From Bacteroides sp. (GTDB lineage Bacteria > Bacteroidota > Bacteroidia > Bacteroidales > Bacteroidaceae), in the NCBI GenBank assembly GCA_021202275.1, contig JAJQDI010000015.1, positions 472,637 through 536,636 on the forward strand: a stretch of DNA of 64,000 nucleotides, written 5' to 3'. Position 1 is the first letter of the stretch; each line of letters begins with the position of its first letter. The notes below the pieces were generated by a model. The model ran no database searches. It had not been told where the DNA came from and was given only the letters and a program-made list of their open reading frames with translations. The translations under genes and the position numbers were made by a program. Positions 33,976 to 42,393 of the stretch are shown piece after piece.

Positions 33976-34479
33976 ATGAAAATCTTACTGCACCGCATAT
34001 GCGAAAAAGACCTCGAAACGGTCAGAGACATTTATAATTACTATATACTACACAGTACGGCAGTATATTATACGCAACCCATCTGTACGGAAGAGTTGAG
34101 AACCTTTCTGCCAGTAGGCGATCCGAAGTATCATTCCTACCTGATCCAATCGCCCGATGAAGAAATTCTGGGATTTTGCTATTATGCCCCCTTCAAACCC
34201 AAAGACGCTTTCCGCATCTCGGTCGAGTTCACTCTCTATCTCCGCCCCCATCTCACCGGAAAAGGCATTGGCTATCAGGTAATGCTACTGACCGAGCCTG
34301 TGATATACGACATGGGATTTTCCAACATCGTCGCACTGATCTCAGGAGACAATGAGCCCAGCATCCGTATGTTCGAAAAATGTGGGTACGAACGCTGTGC
34401 CTGTATCCGGCAGGTTGCTGAGAAATTTGGGAAAAAGCTGGATCTGGTTATGTACCAGAAACTTCTTCCCGATCACTGA
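33976..34479 (+). CDS. GNAT-family N-acetyltransferase
   Basis: The 167-residue product is a GNAT acetyltransferase that moves the acetyl group of acetyl-CoA to an amine. The acetyl-CoA pyrophosphate loop is RPHLTGKGIG (about residues 92-101, fitting Q/RxxGxG/A), and the C-terminal GDNEPSIRMFEKCGYE is the usual closing segment. The N-terminus DLETVRDIYNYYI and the length resemble phosphinothricin or methionine-sulfoximine acetyltransferases, so a free amino-acid analogue is a likely substrate; this is not proven. It has its own -7 box and runs convergent with ruvA, 19 bp apart. Confidence 0.85.
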   Translation: MKILLHRICEKDLETVRDIYNYYILHSTAVYYTQPICTEELRTFLPVGDPKYHSYLIQSPDEEILGFCYYAPFKPKDAFRISVEFTLYLRPHLTGKGIGYQVMLLTEPVIYDMGFSNIVALISGDNEPSIRMFEKCGYERCACIRQVAEKFGKKLDLVMYQKLLPDH

Positions 34480-34498
34480 ATTTCCTGACTGCCAGTCC

Positions 34499-35098
34499 TT
34501 ACAAACGTTTCAGAGCCAGCTTGATCACCTTTTCTACCGGTGCGTCAGGCTCTTCTTTGAGAATGGCATATACTACTTTCTGCGAAGGAGCCGCGGCAAA
34601 CCCCAGCATCGTCAGGGCAGAGACAGCCTCTTCCTGCACGGCATTCTGTGACACAGAGATCTTACCATCAGCCAACAGATCACCTCCAGTGGCAGATACC
34701 CGGTGGATCTTATCTTTCAGATCCACAATTACGCGCTGTGCCGTCTTCAGACCGATCCCTTTCACCGTTTTCAGCATATGAGCATTTTCGGAACTGATCA
34801 CCTGTATCAACTCCGAAGGACTGAGTGCCGAAAGGATCATCCGGGCCGTATTGCCTCCTATCCCTGATACGGAGATCAATAACAAAAACAATTCCCTCTC
34901 TTCCTTGTCGGCAAACCCATACAACAGATAGGCATCTTCGCGTATAGCCTCGTAGATATAAAGTTTGCACTGTTTCTTTCCCTGGATCATGGAATAGGTA
35001 TTCAGAGAGATGTGTACCCCATATCCCAGACCGTTGCAATCTATCACCACAGTAGCCGGAGATATCTCCGCGATGTCTCCTTTTATATATTCAATCAT
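34499..35098 (-). CDS. ruvA: Holliday junction branch migration protein RuvA
   Basis: Started at ATG 35098, the product has 199 residues, normal for RuvA; an upstream extension in the open frame adds an unrelated tail and passes the -7 box. RuvA tetramers hold Holliday junctions and load the RuvB motor. Visible are the N-terminal OB fold ([28 protein letters not shown]), the helix-hairpin-helix domain ([19 protein letters not shown] and [21 protein letters not shown]) and the C-terminal RuvB-contacting helix region ([10 protein letters not shown]). Its leader is very short, about 12 bases. No ruvC or ruvB lies next to it. Confidence 0.95.
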   Translation of the reverse strand: MIEYIKGDIAEISPATVVIDCNGLGYGVHISLNTYSMIQGKKQCKLYIYEAIREDAYLLYGFADKEERELFLLLISVSGIGGNTARMILSALSPSELIQVISSENAHMLKTVKGIGLKTAQRVIVDLKDKIHRVSATGGDLLADGKISVSQNAVQEEAVSALTMLGFAAAPSQKVVYAILKEEPDAPVEKVIKLALKRL

Positions 35099-35117
35099 AC
35101 TACTAATATTTGTACTA

Positions 35118-35125
35118 CAAATGTA
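35118..35125 (-). promoter_or_regulatory. -7 box of ruvA
   Basis: TACATTTG on the minus strand, only 19 bp before the start codon, giving a leader of roughly 12 bases; the -33 region is weak. Confidence 0.5.
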
Positions 35126-35380
35126 CATGATATTTTTGGAAAAGAAACGCTTCTCCTCCAAACCGCTGTGGTTTTCATTTCCGGACAGCCCGGATGCAGT
35201 AAAACAAAAAAATGTATTTATATAGATAAATAACCTGCTCCGGAGCCCAAACGCAGAGATCTGCCCTGTTTCAGGCACTTTGTGCCCACACACAAACCCA
35301 TTCTCTTTCCGATTCTCCGATCTGCAGATCCCTCTCTATCAGCAGATAGAGAACAACAAATCATTTAACAATTATACATT

Positions 35381-36154
35381 ATGAAACGTAAGTTATGTAT
35401 CGCCCTGTTTCTGGGCATTTGCGCTTTATTCCACGGACAGGAGGTGCCTGTAAGGAAAAACTCCCCGTTGATTCCTGCCCGGAAACAATTGCAACTGGAA
35501 TTTACCACAGGAGCTACTTTTGATCGGATCCATCGCGGTTCCGACCCTAACGCCGCGTATTTCGGCTCCAAGAAATCCACAACCCCTCTTCTGGGATTCA
35601 GGATCACCCATCTTTTTTCTGATAAAATGGGTTGGTATATACATACTCAATTCAATTTTTACGAACATAAATCGCCGGAAAAATATCCTCCTCATATCAC
35701 GGAAGAACTCTGGAAGGAGTTTATGAAGTGGACTTTTGGTCTCATTCACTATCACACGCATCCCTCCTTCGAAGCCGGATGGCTGTACCGGATCGAACAA
35801 CAACGGTGGAGGCTCCATCCGCACATCGGTTTCGGCTATGCCGCCTATCTGCCCAATGTAGACAGAAAGAAGACGATCACCAGCCAGGGAAACATCAAAA
35901 CGTCTCATTACAAGCAGCATGTAAATACAATGATCATGGATGTTGGTTTCTCTGTAAACTACTACCTTACCGGCAACACCTATCTGTTGGTAAATGCCAA
36001 TTATCAACAACCTCTGCAAAAGTCATACGCCAGGCTAACCACAACGGTCAATGAAGTGGAAACAGAGCACATATACTATAAAGTCTCCACAGCCGGAAGA
36101 AACATAAATACCCAGGTAGGTATCGGATTCTGCCTGTGGAGAAAAGATCAATAG
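35381..36154 (+). CDS. Predicted outer-membrane beta-barrel protein
   Basis: The 257-residue product begins with a signal peptide (MKRKLCIALFLGICALFHGQ) and is then rich in alternating strands with aromatic girdle residues: QLQLEFTTGATF, LLGFRITHLFS, WYIHTQFNFYEHK, WTFGLIHYHTHPSFEAGWLYR, HIGFGYAAYLP, VGFSVNYYLTGNTYLLVNANYQ and the last strand TQVGIGFCLW. This is the pattern of a small outer-membrane barrel. I see no enzyme motif and do not recognise the family. It stands alone on its strand, with ruvA divergent and a hypothetical lipoprotein downstream. Confidence 0.7.
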   Translation: MKRKLCIALFLGICALFHGQEVPVRKNSPLIPARKQLQLEFTTGATFDRIHRGSDPNAAYFGSKKSTTPLLGFRITHLFSDKMGWYIHTQFNFYEHKSPEKYPPHITEELWKEFMKWTFGLIHYHTHPSFEAGWLYRIEQQRWRLHPHIGFGYAAYLPNVDRKKTITSQGNIKTSHYKQHVNTMIMDVGFSVNYYLTGNTYLLVNANYQQPLQKSYARLTTTVNEVETEHIYYKVSTAGRNINTQVGIGFCLWRKDQ

Positions 36155-36449
36155 GTTTCTCCGAAAGTAGGTGCGCCTGCACGTTTGTGAAAGTGTACCT
36201 CCTCTCCTACATACTCAACAAGTATATATCCTATGTTTTTTACAGAGCATACACAGCAAAACACAGAAAAGTGTATGTATCAATTACATTCATTTAACCT
36301 GAATATAACTTACAAAGCACCTATGAATCCACCAACCTTGTCAGCAACAGTACAACAATCTATGGATTCACCATCCAATCTATGTATGCCTTATTACATT
36401 CTCTACCCGGAAACTAATAAACAATAAATAACCAAAACCCCAATCACCG

Positions 36450-36872
36450 ATGTATTCCATTAAAGACAAACTTAGAAACAGTTTATTCTTTCTTTTTACC
36501 ACAACCCTACTTGTATCCTGCCACGAGCCGGAGTCGTACAAAGTGGACTTCTACAGATCCCAACCCCGTGACCAGGAATTACCGGGATGGTGGGAATACT
36601 ATAACACAGACACCAAAGAATATACATATACCGTCTTTCAGAACGATGCAACACGTTGGGACTATAGTTACCACGACGGTGAGCTCTGGAAAAATTCTTC
36701 TTTCGACTATTGGTACACCGAAGGAGGTAAGATATGGACCTATTATTATATCAAAAACTGGTTCTACGGTTCTAAAGAACATTCGATCTCTTACAGGATA
36801 GAAAATGATGTTCTCATTATGTATGACGACACCTACGAATGGCATCATACCCGGTGTGAGCCTAAAGAGTAA
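36450..36872 (+). CDS. Hypothetical small lipoprotein, aromatic-rich
   Basis: The 140-residue product has a lipoprotein signal with lipobox LVSC near residue 24. The mature part is remarkably rich in Tyr and Trp (WWEYYNTDTKEYTYTVF, DYSYHDGELW, WTYYYIKNWFYG) and looks like a single small beta domain of the lipocalin-like type found in short Bacteroidales lipoproteins. That resemblance is by pattern only. There is no catalytic motif. It is a single gene; neither promoter nor terminator is clear. Function unknown. Confidence 0.65.
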   Translation: MYSIKDKLRNSLFFLFTTTLLVSCHEPESYKVDFYRSQPRDQELPGWWEYYNTDTKEYTYTVFQNDATRWDYSYHDGELWKNSSFDYWYTEGGKIWTYYYIKNWFYGSKEHSISYRIENDVLIMYDDTYEWHHTRCEPKE

Positions 36873-36995
36873 AAGCGACATACCGCTATCAGATGCCCAC
36901 CAGCCTATAGGCAGGATAAAAAAGTAGATATAAGGGACAAACCCTTTCTGCCTGCGAAGCGTATGAATTCCAGTTTACATCTTTCTACCCGAATC

Positions 36996-37026
36996 TTGTA
37001 GAAAAGAGTAAAAAAGATTATTTTTG
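36996..37026 (+). promoter_or_regulatory. Promoter of ddh
   Basis: TTG at 36996-36998 and TATTTTTG at 37019-37026 are 20 bp apart, a good -33/-7 pair. Transcription would start about 35 bases before the ATG at 37069, which supports that start over the longer frame. Confidence 0.7.
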
Positions 37027-37068
37027 CAGCCAATAAACAGAAAAGTGTTTCATCAAATCAACAAAAGA

Positions 37069-37968
37069 ATGAAAAAGATTAGAGCAGCGATCGTCGGCTA
37101 TAGCAACATAGGACGCTATGTACTGGAAGCTCTGCAGGCAGCTCCCGATTTCGAAGTAGCCGGTGTGGTACGCCGCGCAGGGGCAGAGAACAAACCTGCT
37201 GAGCTCAACGATTATCCGGTTGTTAAAGACATAAAAGATCTTGAAAAAGTAGATGTGGCTATCCTGTGTACTCCTACCCGCAGCGTAGAAGCCTATGCCA
37301 AAGAGGCACTGGCACTGGGTATAAATACAGTAGACAGTTACGACATCCACAGCGGCATCGTTGCGCTACGCAAAGAACTGGATAGCTGTTGCAAAACAAA
37401 CAACGCCGTATCCGTTATTTCCGCCGGTTGGGACCCGGGAAGCGACTCTGTAGTACGTACTATGCTCGAAGCCATCGCTCCCAAAGGGATCACTTACACC
37501 AATTTCGGCCCCGGAATGAGTATGGGACATACTGTAGCCGTAAAGGCTATCGAAGGTGTCAAAGCAGCACTTTCTATGACTATCCCTACCGGTACAAGCA
37601 TTCACCGTCGCATGGTATACATCGAACTGGAAGAGGGATATGCGTATGACAAAGTAGCTGCCGCCATCAAAGCGGATGCCTATTTTGTCAACGACGAGAC
37701 ACATGTGATCCAGGTGCCTTCCGTAGATGCTCTGCTGGATATGGGCCACGGTGTAAACCTTACCCGCAAAGGAGTGTCCGGAAAGACACAGAACCAGTTG
37801 TTTGAATTCAACATGCGCATCAACAATCCTGCGCTGACGGCACAGGTACTGATCTGTGTAGCGCGGGCCTCGATGAGGCAACAACCCGGTTGTTACACGA
37901 TGGTAGAGATCCCGGTGATCGATCTGCTTCCGGGAGAGCGGGAAGAGTGGATCGCACACTTAGTATAG
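37069..37968 (+). CDS. ddh: meso-Diaminopimelate D-dehydrogenase
   Basis: Started at ATG 37069, the product has 299 residues. The enzyme converts tetrahydrodipicolinate, ammonia and NADPH to meso-diaminopimelate in one step, a shortcut in lysine and peptidoglycan synthesis found in Bacteroidetes. Visible are the N-terminal nucleotide-binding KKIRAAIVGYSNIGRY, VDVAILCTPTRS, DSYDIH and the substrate-side SAGWDPGSDSVVRTMLEA and NFGPGMSMGHTVAVKA segments, all characteristic of the family. Length matches (about 300-330). It is a single gene with a good promoter and a long terminator. Confidence 0.95.
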   Translation: MKKIRAAIVGYSNIGRYVLEALQAAPDFEVAGVVRRAGAENKPAELNDYPVVKDIKDLEKVDVAILCTPTRSVEAYAKEALALGINTVDSYDIHSGIVALRKELDSCCKTNNAVSVISAGWDPGSDSVVRTMLEAIAPKGITYTNFGPGMSMGHTVAVKAIEGVKAALSMTIPTGTSIHRRMVYIELEEGYAYDKVAAAIKADAYFVNDETHVIQVPSVDALLDMGHGVNLTRKGVSGKTQNQLFEFNMRINNPALTAQVLICVARASMRQQPGCYTMVEIPVIDLLPGEREEWIAHLV

Positions 37969-38026
37969 GCCACCTTATTTATATAGGGAAGGAGCCCCAT
38001 TGCAAATTTGAGACAACTCCATCTAT

Positions 38027-38074
38027 AAAAACCGGCGGAAACGGATCTTCAGATCTGTTTACCGCCGGTTTTCT
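38027..38074 (+). terminator. Terminator after ddh
   Basis: AAAACCGGCGG pairs with CCGCCGGTTTT; an inner GATCttcAGATC dyad extends the stem. It ends in a T run. Confidence 0.85.
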
Positions 38075-38184
38075 GGTTCACTTCATTTTTAAAAGCCCAA
38101 GATAAGAAACAATACATCAGAGTAAGGTCCGGATTAAAAGAAAACTACAAATTCATTATTAAATTAACTTACAGGACACACAAA

Positions 38185-38442
38185 TCATTCTTTATTAAAG
38201 ACGAACCCATCCATCGCAAACCAATCCGGAATGTAATACTGGGTATTCGGAATATCCAGGGTGTTATTGGAGATAGTCTCTTTGCCCTGTACAGATACAG
38301 ACCAATCAGCTACAAAATAACTGTCCTGTGTGAAAGTAGTGTGAGACTCGTCCCCATCATACTCTCTCTTCGCAATGCTTACCAGATTCATGCCATCACC
38401 GGCATTCTGGCGGTCTTTTTGATCAAATGGTTTCTTTTTCAT
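38185..38442 (-). CDS. Hypothetical protein, 85 residues
   Basis: Started at ATG 38442, the product begins MKKKPFDQKDRQNAG and ends WFAMDGFVFNKE. It is hydrophilic and acidic, with no signal peptide or membrane segment, and I do not recognise it. Codon use looks like a normal gene, and the frame begins just after a purine-rich stretch. An upstream ATG adds 22 residues but with less typical sequence. It is alone between the ddh terminator and a long AT-rich gap. Treat as a probable small gene. Confidence 0.5.
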   Translation of the reverse strand: MKKKPFDQKDRQNAGDGMNLVSIAKREYDGDESHTTFTQDSYFVADWSVSVQGKETISNNTLDIPNTQYYIPDWFAMDGFVFNKE

Positions 38443-39127
38443 GATACGGTTCTTTGTAAATCGGTTGATTAATAAAATAGATTTCCCCGTTTTTCCGGAT
38501 TTCCCCATATATTTAACACCGGAAAAACAACATAAATTTAAGGTTTTGACGCGCGAATTACAACTTGAAATGAAGCATTTCCTCTATTTGTTTTAACTCA
38601 TTGGAAAAGAAAAAATGCACCACTTCACACAAAACATGGATTTTACCCGTCTGGGAACGGTCAGACACTTTTTTCATACATAAAAGAAGTGTATTGTTAC
38701 AAAAAACAGAAATCGCAGCCCTCCGGCAGTAAAAGTATTATACCTTTACACCCGATGAATGATTTATAAATAAATATACATTTTCCGGATGCGATCGCTC
38801 CTGTTTTCCCTATTTTCATATACTCAATAAAAGTTAAATCATACATCTGATCTCTCGCACATCCGTGTCTTTGAAAGCAGGTTTCCAGCAACAACTCAAA
38901 AGTCCGGAAAAGAGAAGTTTTCCCTTTCTCTCCGGACAACCTTTCACCCGTTTTACGATCTTCTTAATTTACACATAGATAGCATTTGAAGATTCTTCTT
39001 TTTGGATAACTTTTTTCTTTTTTCCGAAAGAAAAGTTTCCCAAAACGGAAAACTTTATAAATCAAACAAGTATAAAAAATGTCCAAAATAAATAGAAGAA
39101 AAGAACCTTTTTATCTTATATATGCTT
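38443..39127. other. Long AT-rich gap before the nrdD leader
   Basis: No gene is convincing. It has a stem-loop at 38901-38937 (GTCCGGA...TCCGGAC) followed on the minus strand by TTTT, like a terminator without a recognisable gene to its right. The frame at 38697-38939 overlaps this stem and is not supported. Confidence 0.45.
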
Positions 39128-39135
39128 TATATTTG
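39128..39135 (+). promoter_or_regulatory. -7 box upstream of the cobalamin riboswitch
   Basis: TATATTTG fits TAnnTTTG and lies 12 bases before the riboswitch, as expected for a leader transcript. Confidence 0.6.
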
Positions 39136-39145
39136 CAGAAGAATA

Positions 39146-39300
39146 CGGTTCCCCGTCCGGGGAATAGAAAAAAGGGAATGCTGTGAAATTCGGCAACAGT
39201 TCCCGCTGCTGTAATTCTCTGTGAATCCGCGCATTAATCCACTGTAGTACGTTCTATGGGAAGGAGCCGCGAAGGAGAGATCAGTCAGAAAACCTGCCCT
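39146..39300 (+). ncRNA. Cobalamin (B12) riboswitch in the nrdDG leader
   Basis: The core signatures are present in order: GGGAATGCTGTGAAATTC, GGCAACAGTTCCCGCTGCTG, CCACTGTAG, GGGAAGGAGCCGCGAAGG and the B12-box-like GATCAGTCAGAAAACCTGCC. It sits between a -7 box and nrdD, whose start codon is 48 bases downstream. Cobalamin riboswitches usually shut a gene off when adenosylcobalamin is plentiful. Here that would lower the B12-independent class III reductase when a B12-dependent class II enzyme could work; the existence of that enzyme in this organism is inferred. Confidence 0.9.
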
Positions 39301-39347
39301 ATTCTACAACTGATTATTCATTAATTTTACTTTCGGGATTTAAAGTC

Positions 39348-41735
39348 ATGAATTACGCGGAAATTACAATTATCAAACGAGACGGTAAACAAGAGGATTT
39401 CTCTATTGGTAAAATCAAGAATGCCATTTCAAAAGCATTTCAGGCCACCGGTATGGCCGATCAGACAGCCCTGATCGCAGACATCACCATGCGGGTGATC
39501 GGACAGTTCCGGTCTACCTCTATCTCTGTGGAGCAGATCCAGGACCTGGTAGAAAAAGAGCTGATGAAAGACTGTCCGGATGTTGCCAAGAAGTACATCA
39601 TCTACCGCGAATGGCGCAACACGGAGCGTGATAAAAAAACACAAATCAAGCACATCATGGACGGCATTGTGGCCATCGACAAGAACAATGTTAACCTCAG
39701 TAATGCCAACATGAGCAGCCATACTCCTGCCGGACAAATGATGACATTTGCCTCGGAAGTGACCAAAGACTATACGTATCGGTATCTTCTCCCCAAGCCA
39801 TATGCAGAAGCGCACCAGCTGGGAGATATCCATATTCACGATCTGGATTACTATCCGACCAAGACCACTACCTGTATCCAATATGATCTGGACGATCTGT
39901 TCGAACGGGGCTTCCGTACCAAGAATGGCAGCATACGTACTCCGCAGAGCATACAGAGTTATGCCACCCTGGCTACCATTGTGTTCCAGACCAATCAGAA
40001 CGAGCAGCATGGAGGTCAATCGATCCCGGCTTTTGATTTCTTCATGGCTCCGGGAGTGAGAAAGTCTTTCCTGAAAAATATGGCTACGCTGCTCTCTTTC
40101 TGCCTGTCCATGGCCGGGAAAGACAAGACAGACGACGAACTCAAAGAGCTGATCACAACTACACTTTCCGGCATTTGTCCGTCCAACGAGGAAAAGGATC
40201 TGCTGATCCGCCGGCTTCATGAAATGGAAGTGAACATAGATCAGCAGACACTGACGCGCCTGCTCCGGAAAGCGCTCGATCAGACCCGTAAAGAGACTCA
40301 CCAGGCCATGGAAGGTTTTGTACATAACCTCAACACCATGCACTCCCGTGGCGGGAATCAGGTGGTATTCAGCTCCATCAACTACGGTACGGACACTTCA
40401 CCGGAAGGGCGTATGGTGATAGAAGAGTTGCTGACAGCTACCGTACAGGGGTTGGGGGCGCGCGGTGAAGTACCGGTATTCCCGATCCAGATATTCAAAG
40501 TGAAAGACGGTGTCAGCTATTCGGAGAAGGACTATGAAAAAGCAATGGCCGATTTCGACGCGGCCCTGAAAGGAGAGGTCACCTTCGAGGCTCCGAACTT
40601 CGACCTGTTGCTGAAAGCCTGTCACACCACAGCGAAAGCCTTGTTCCCGAATTTTATGTTCCTGGATACCCCTTTCAATGTGCATGAAAAATGGGATGCC
40701 AACGACCCGAAGCGTTATCGCTATGAACTGGCAACCATGGGATGCCGTACCCGCGTATTCGACAACGTAGCCGGTGAAAAGACCTCCCTGGGTAGAGGGA
40801 ATCTCTCCTTTACTACCATCAATATGCCTCGCCTGGCCATAGAAGCCCGTATCCGGGCCGAAAGCCTGACCAAAGGAGAACGCCCCGAAGCCACTGAAAA
40901 GAAAGCCAGAGAGCTGTTCCTGAAAGCATTGAGAGAGAAGGCTGAATTAGTGGCCGAACAGCTCTATAGTCGTTATCAGTACCAGCGCACGGCACTGGCC
41001 AGACAATTCCCTTTTATGATGGGTAACAATGTATGGAAAGAGGGAGGCAACCTGGAACCGAATCAGGAGGTAGGCGATGTATTGCGCAGTGGTACGCTCG
41101 GCATCGGATTTATCGGAGGCCACAACGCTATGGTGGCTCTCTACGGAGAGGGACATGGCAAAAGCAGTAAGTCCTGGGATACGCTCTACGAAGCCGTTGA
41201 GGAACTGAACCAGGTGGCCGATGCGTACAAAGAAAAATACCAGCTCAATTATTCTGTGCTGGCGACTCCGGCCGAAGGACTATCCGGAAGGTTTACCCGG
41301 ATGGACAAACGCAAATACGGTGTGATCCCGGGAGTGACCGACCGCGATTATTACGTCAACTCTTTCCATGTAGATGTCAAAGAGAGCATCGGTATTGTGG
41401 ATAAGATCCGCAAAGAGGCTCCTTTCCATGCCATCACCCGGGGCGGACACATAACCTATGTGGAATTGGACGGAGAGGCCCAGAAAAATGTACGGGCGGT
41501 TGCCAAGATCGTGAAAGTGATGCATGACGAAGGCATCGGCTACGGATCTATCAACCATCCGGTAGACACCTGCAACCAATGCGGATACAAAGGAGTGATC
41601 TACGACAAATGTCCGGTCTGCCGCGGAGAGAATATCCTGCGTATGCGCCGGATCACGGGGTATCTGACAGGAGATCTCAGTTCGTGGAACTCGGCCAAGC
41701 GCGCGGAAGAGTCGGACCGTGTAAAGCACTCCTAA
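39348..41735 (+). CDS. nrdD: Anaerobic ribonucleoside-triphosphate reductase (class III)
   Basis: The 795-residue product is the class III reductase that makes deoxynucleotides without oxygen, using a glycyl radical. It starts with an ATP-cone allosteric domain (IIKRDGKQEDFSIGKIKNAI, about 8-95), then the long barrel domain with CLSMAGKD, GNQVVFSSINYG, MGCRTRV and GGHITYVELDG. Near the end are a zinc ribbon (CNQCGYKG and CPVCRGE) and the radical site Gly771 in RRITGYLTGD. The downstream nrdG supplies the activator. A cobalamin riboswitch lies in the leader. Confidence 0.95.
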   Translation: MNYAEITIIKRDGKQEDFSIGKIKNAISKAFQATGMADQTALIADITMRVIGQFRSTSISVEQIQDLVEKELMKDCPDVAKKYIIYREWRNTERDKKTQIKHIMDGIVAIDKNNVNLSNANMSSHTPAGQMMTFASEVTKDYTYRYLLPKPYAEAHQLGDIHIHDLDYYPTKTTTCIQYDLDDLFERGFRTKNGSIRTPQSIQSYATLATIVFQTNQNEQHGGQSIPAFDFFMAPGVRKSFLKNMATLLSFCLSMAGKDKTDDELKELITTTLSGICPSNEEKDLLIRRLHEMEVNIDQQTLTRLLRKALDQTRKETHQAMEGFVHNLNTMHSRGGNQVVFSSINYGTDTSPEGRMVIEELLTATVQGLGARGEVPVFPIQIFKVKDGVSYSEKDYEKAMADFDAALKGEVTFEAPNFDLLLKACHTTAKALFPNFMFLDTPFNVHEKWDANDPKRYRYELATMGCRTRVFDNVAGEKTSLGRGNLSFTTINMPRLAIEARIRAESLTKGERPEATEKKARELFLKALREKAELVAEQLYSRYQYQRTALARQFPFMMGNNVWKEGGNLEPNQEVGDVLRSGTLGIGFIGGHNAMVALYGEGHGKSSKSWDTLYEAVEELNQVADAYKEKYQLNYSVLATPAEGLSGRFTRMDKRKYGVIPGVTDRDYYVNSFHVDVKESIGIVDKIRKEAPFHAITRGGHITYVELDGEAQKNVRAVAKIVKVMHDEGIGYGSINHPVDTCNQCGYKGVIYDKCPVCRGENILRMRRITGYLTGDLSSWNSAKRAEESDRVKHS

Positions 41736-41753
41736 TTCCATAGATCCCTATCT

Positions 41754-42242
41754 ATGTTGCATCTGCTATCTACCTATCCGGAGACGATTGTAGACGGAGA
41801 AGGCATCCGCTATGGCATCTACTTAGCCGGATGCAGACACGGCTGCAAAGGGTGTCACAATCCGGAAAGCTGGAATCCTCATGCCGGAGAAGTACTCACG
41901 GAGCAACGCGTCCGGCAGATCATCCGAGAGATCCGGGAAAACCCTCTCCTGGATGGCATTACTTTTTCCGGAGGAGACCCGTTCTGCTGTCCGGAAGACT
42001 TCCTTTACCTGCTCCGGCACATCCGGCAGGAAACCGGCATGAATATCTGGTGCTATACCGGATATACATACGAAGAACTTTGTAAAGACCCGGTCTGCGT
42101 CCGGGCGCTTGCCTGCATCGATGTATTGGTAGACGGTCGCTTCGATCAGAGCCTCTACTCCCCCCATCTCAGCTTCCGGGGAAGCAGCAACCAACGGATC
42201 CTTCGCCTGAAAGAAGGAAAAGTCCAAGCTGCTCCTTTATAA
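41754..42242 (+). CDS. nrdG: Anaerobic ribonucleotide reductase activating protein
   Basis: The 162-residue product is a radical SAM activase that installs the glycyl radical on NrdD. The [4Fe-4S] motif CxxxCxxC is C27, C31 and C34 in AGCRHGCKGCHNP, and the SAM-contacting FSGGDPF follows near residue 65. Length and the opening MLHLLSTYPETIVDGEGIR match NrdG. It starts 18 bp after nrdD and is surely in the same operon, under the same riboswitch. It is followed by a very strong hairpin. Confidence 0.95.
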   Translation: MLHLLSTYPETIVDGEGIRYGIYLAGCRHGCKGCHNPESWNPHAGEVLTEQRVRQIIREIRENPLLDGITFSGGDPFCCPEDFLYLLRHIRQETGMNIWCYTGYTYEELCKDPVCVRALACIDVLVDGRFDQSLYSPHLSFRGSSNQRILRLKEGKVQAAPL

Positions 42243-42287
42243 GTAAACGACAGAGAGAAAATCCGGTACTACGAAAGATACAGTGCA

Positions 42288-42345
42288 CCGGAAATGAAAG
42301 ACCCCCCCGCTACAGTAAGGTAGCGGGGGGATCTTTCATTTCCGG
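42288..42345. terminator. Long hairpin between nrdG and rseP
   Basis: A stem of about 25 bp (CCGGAAATGAAAGA-CCCCCCGCTAC and its complement) closes on a six-base loop. It lies between the convergent ends of nrdG and rseP and can serve both. No pure T run follows on either strand. Confidence 0.75.
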
Positions 42346-42393
42346 GAATTCTCAGAAATTCCCTTTTTTATATCCGACCGGGATCTCTTTCTG

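Noticed and set aside
36233..36427. 64-codon frame before the small lipoprotein
   Set aside because: No signal, domain or promoter; composition resembles translated spacer.
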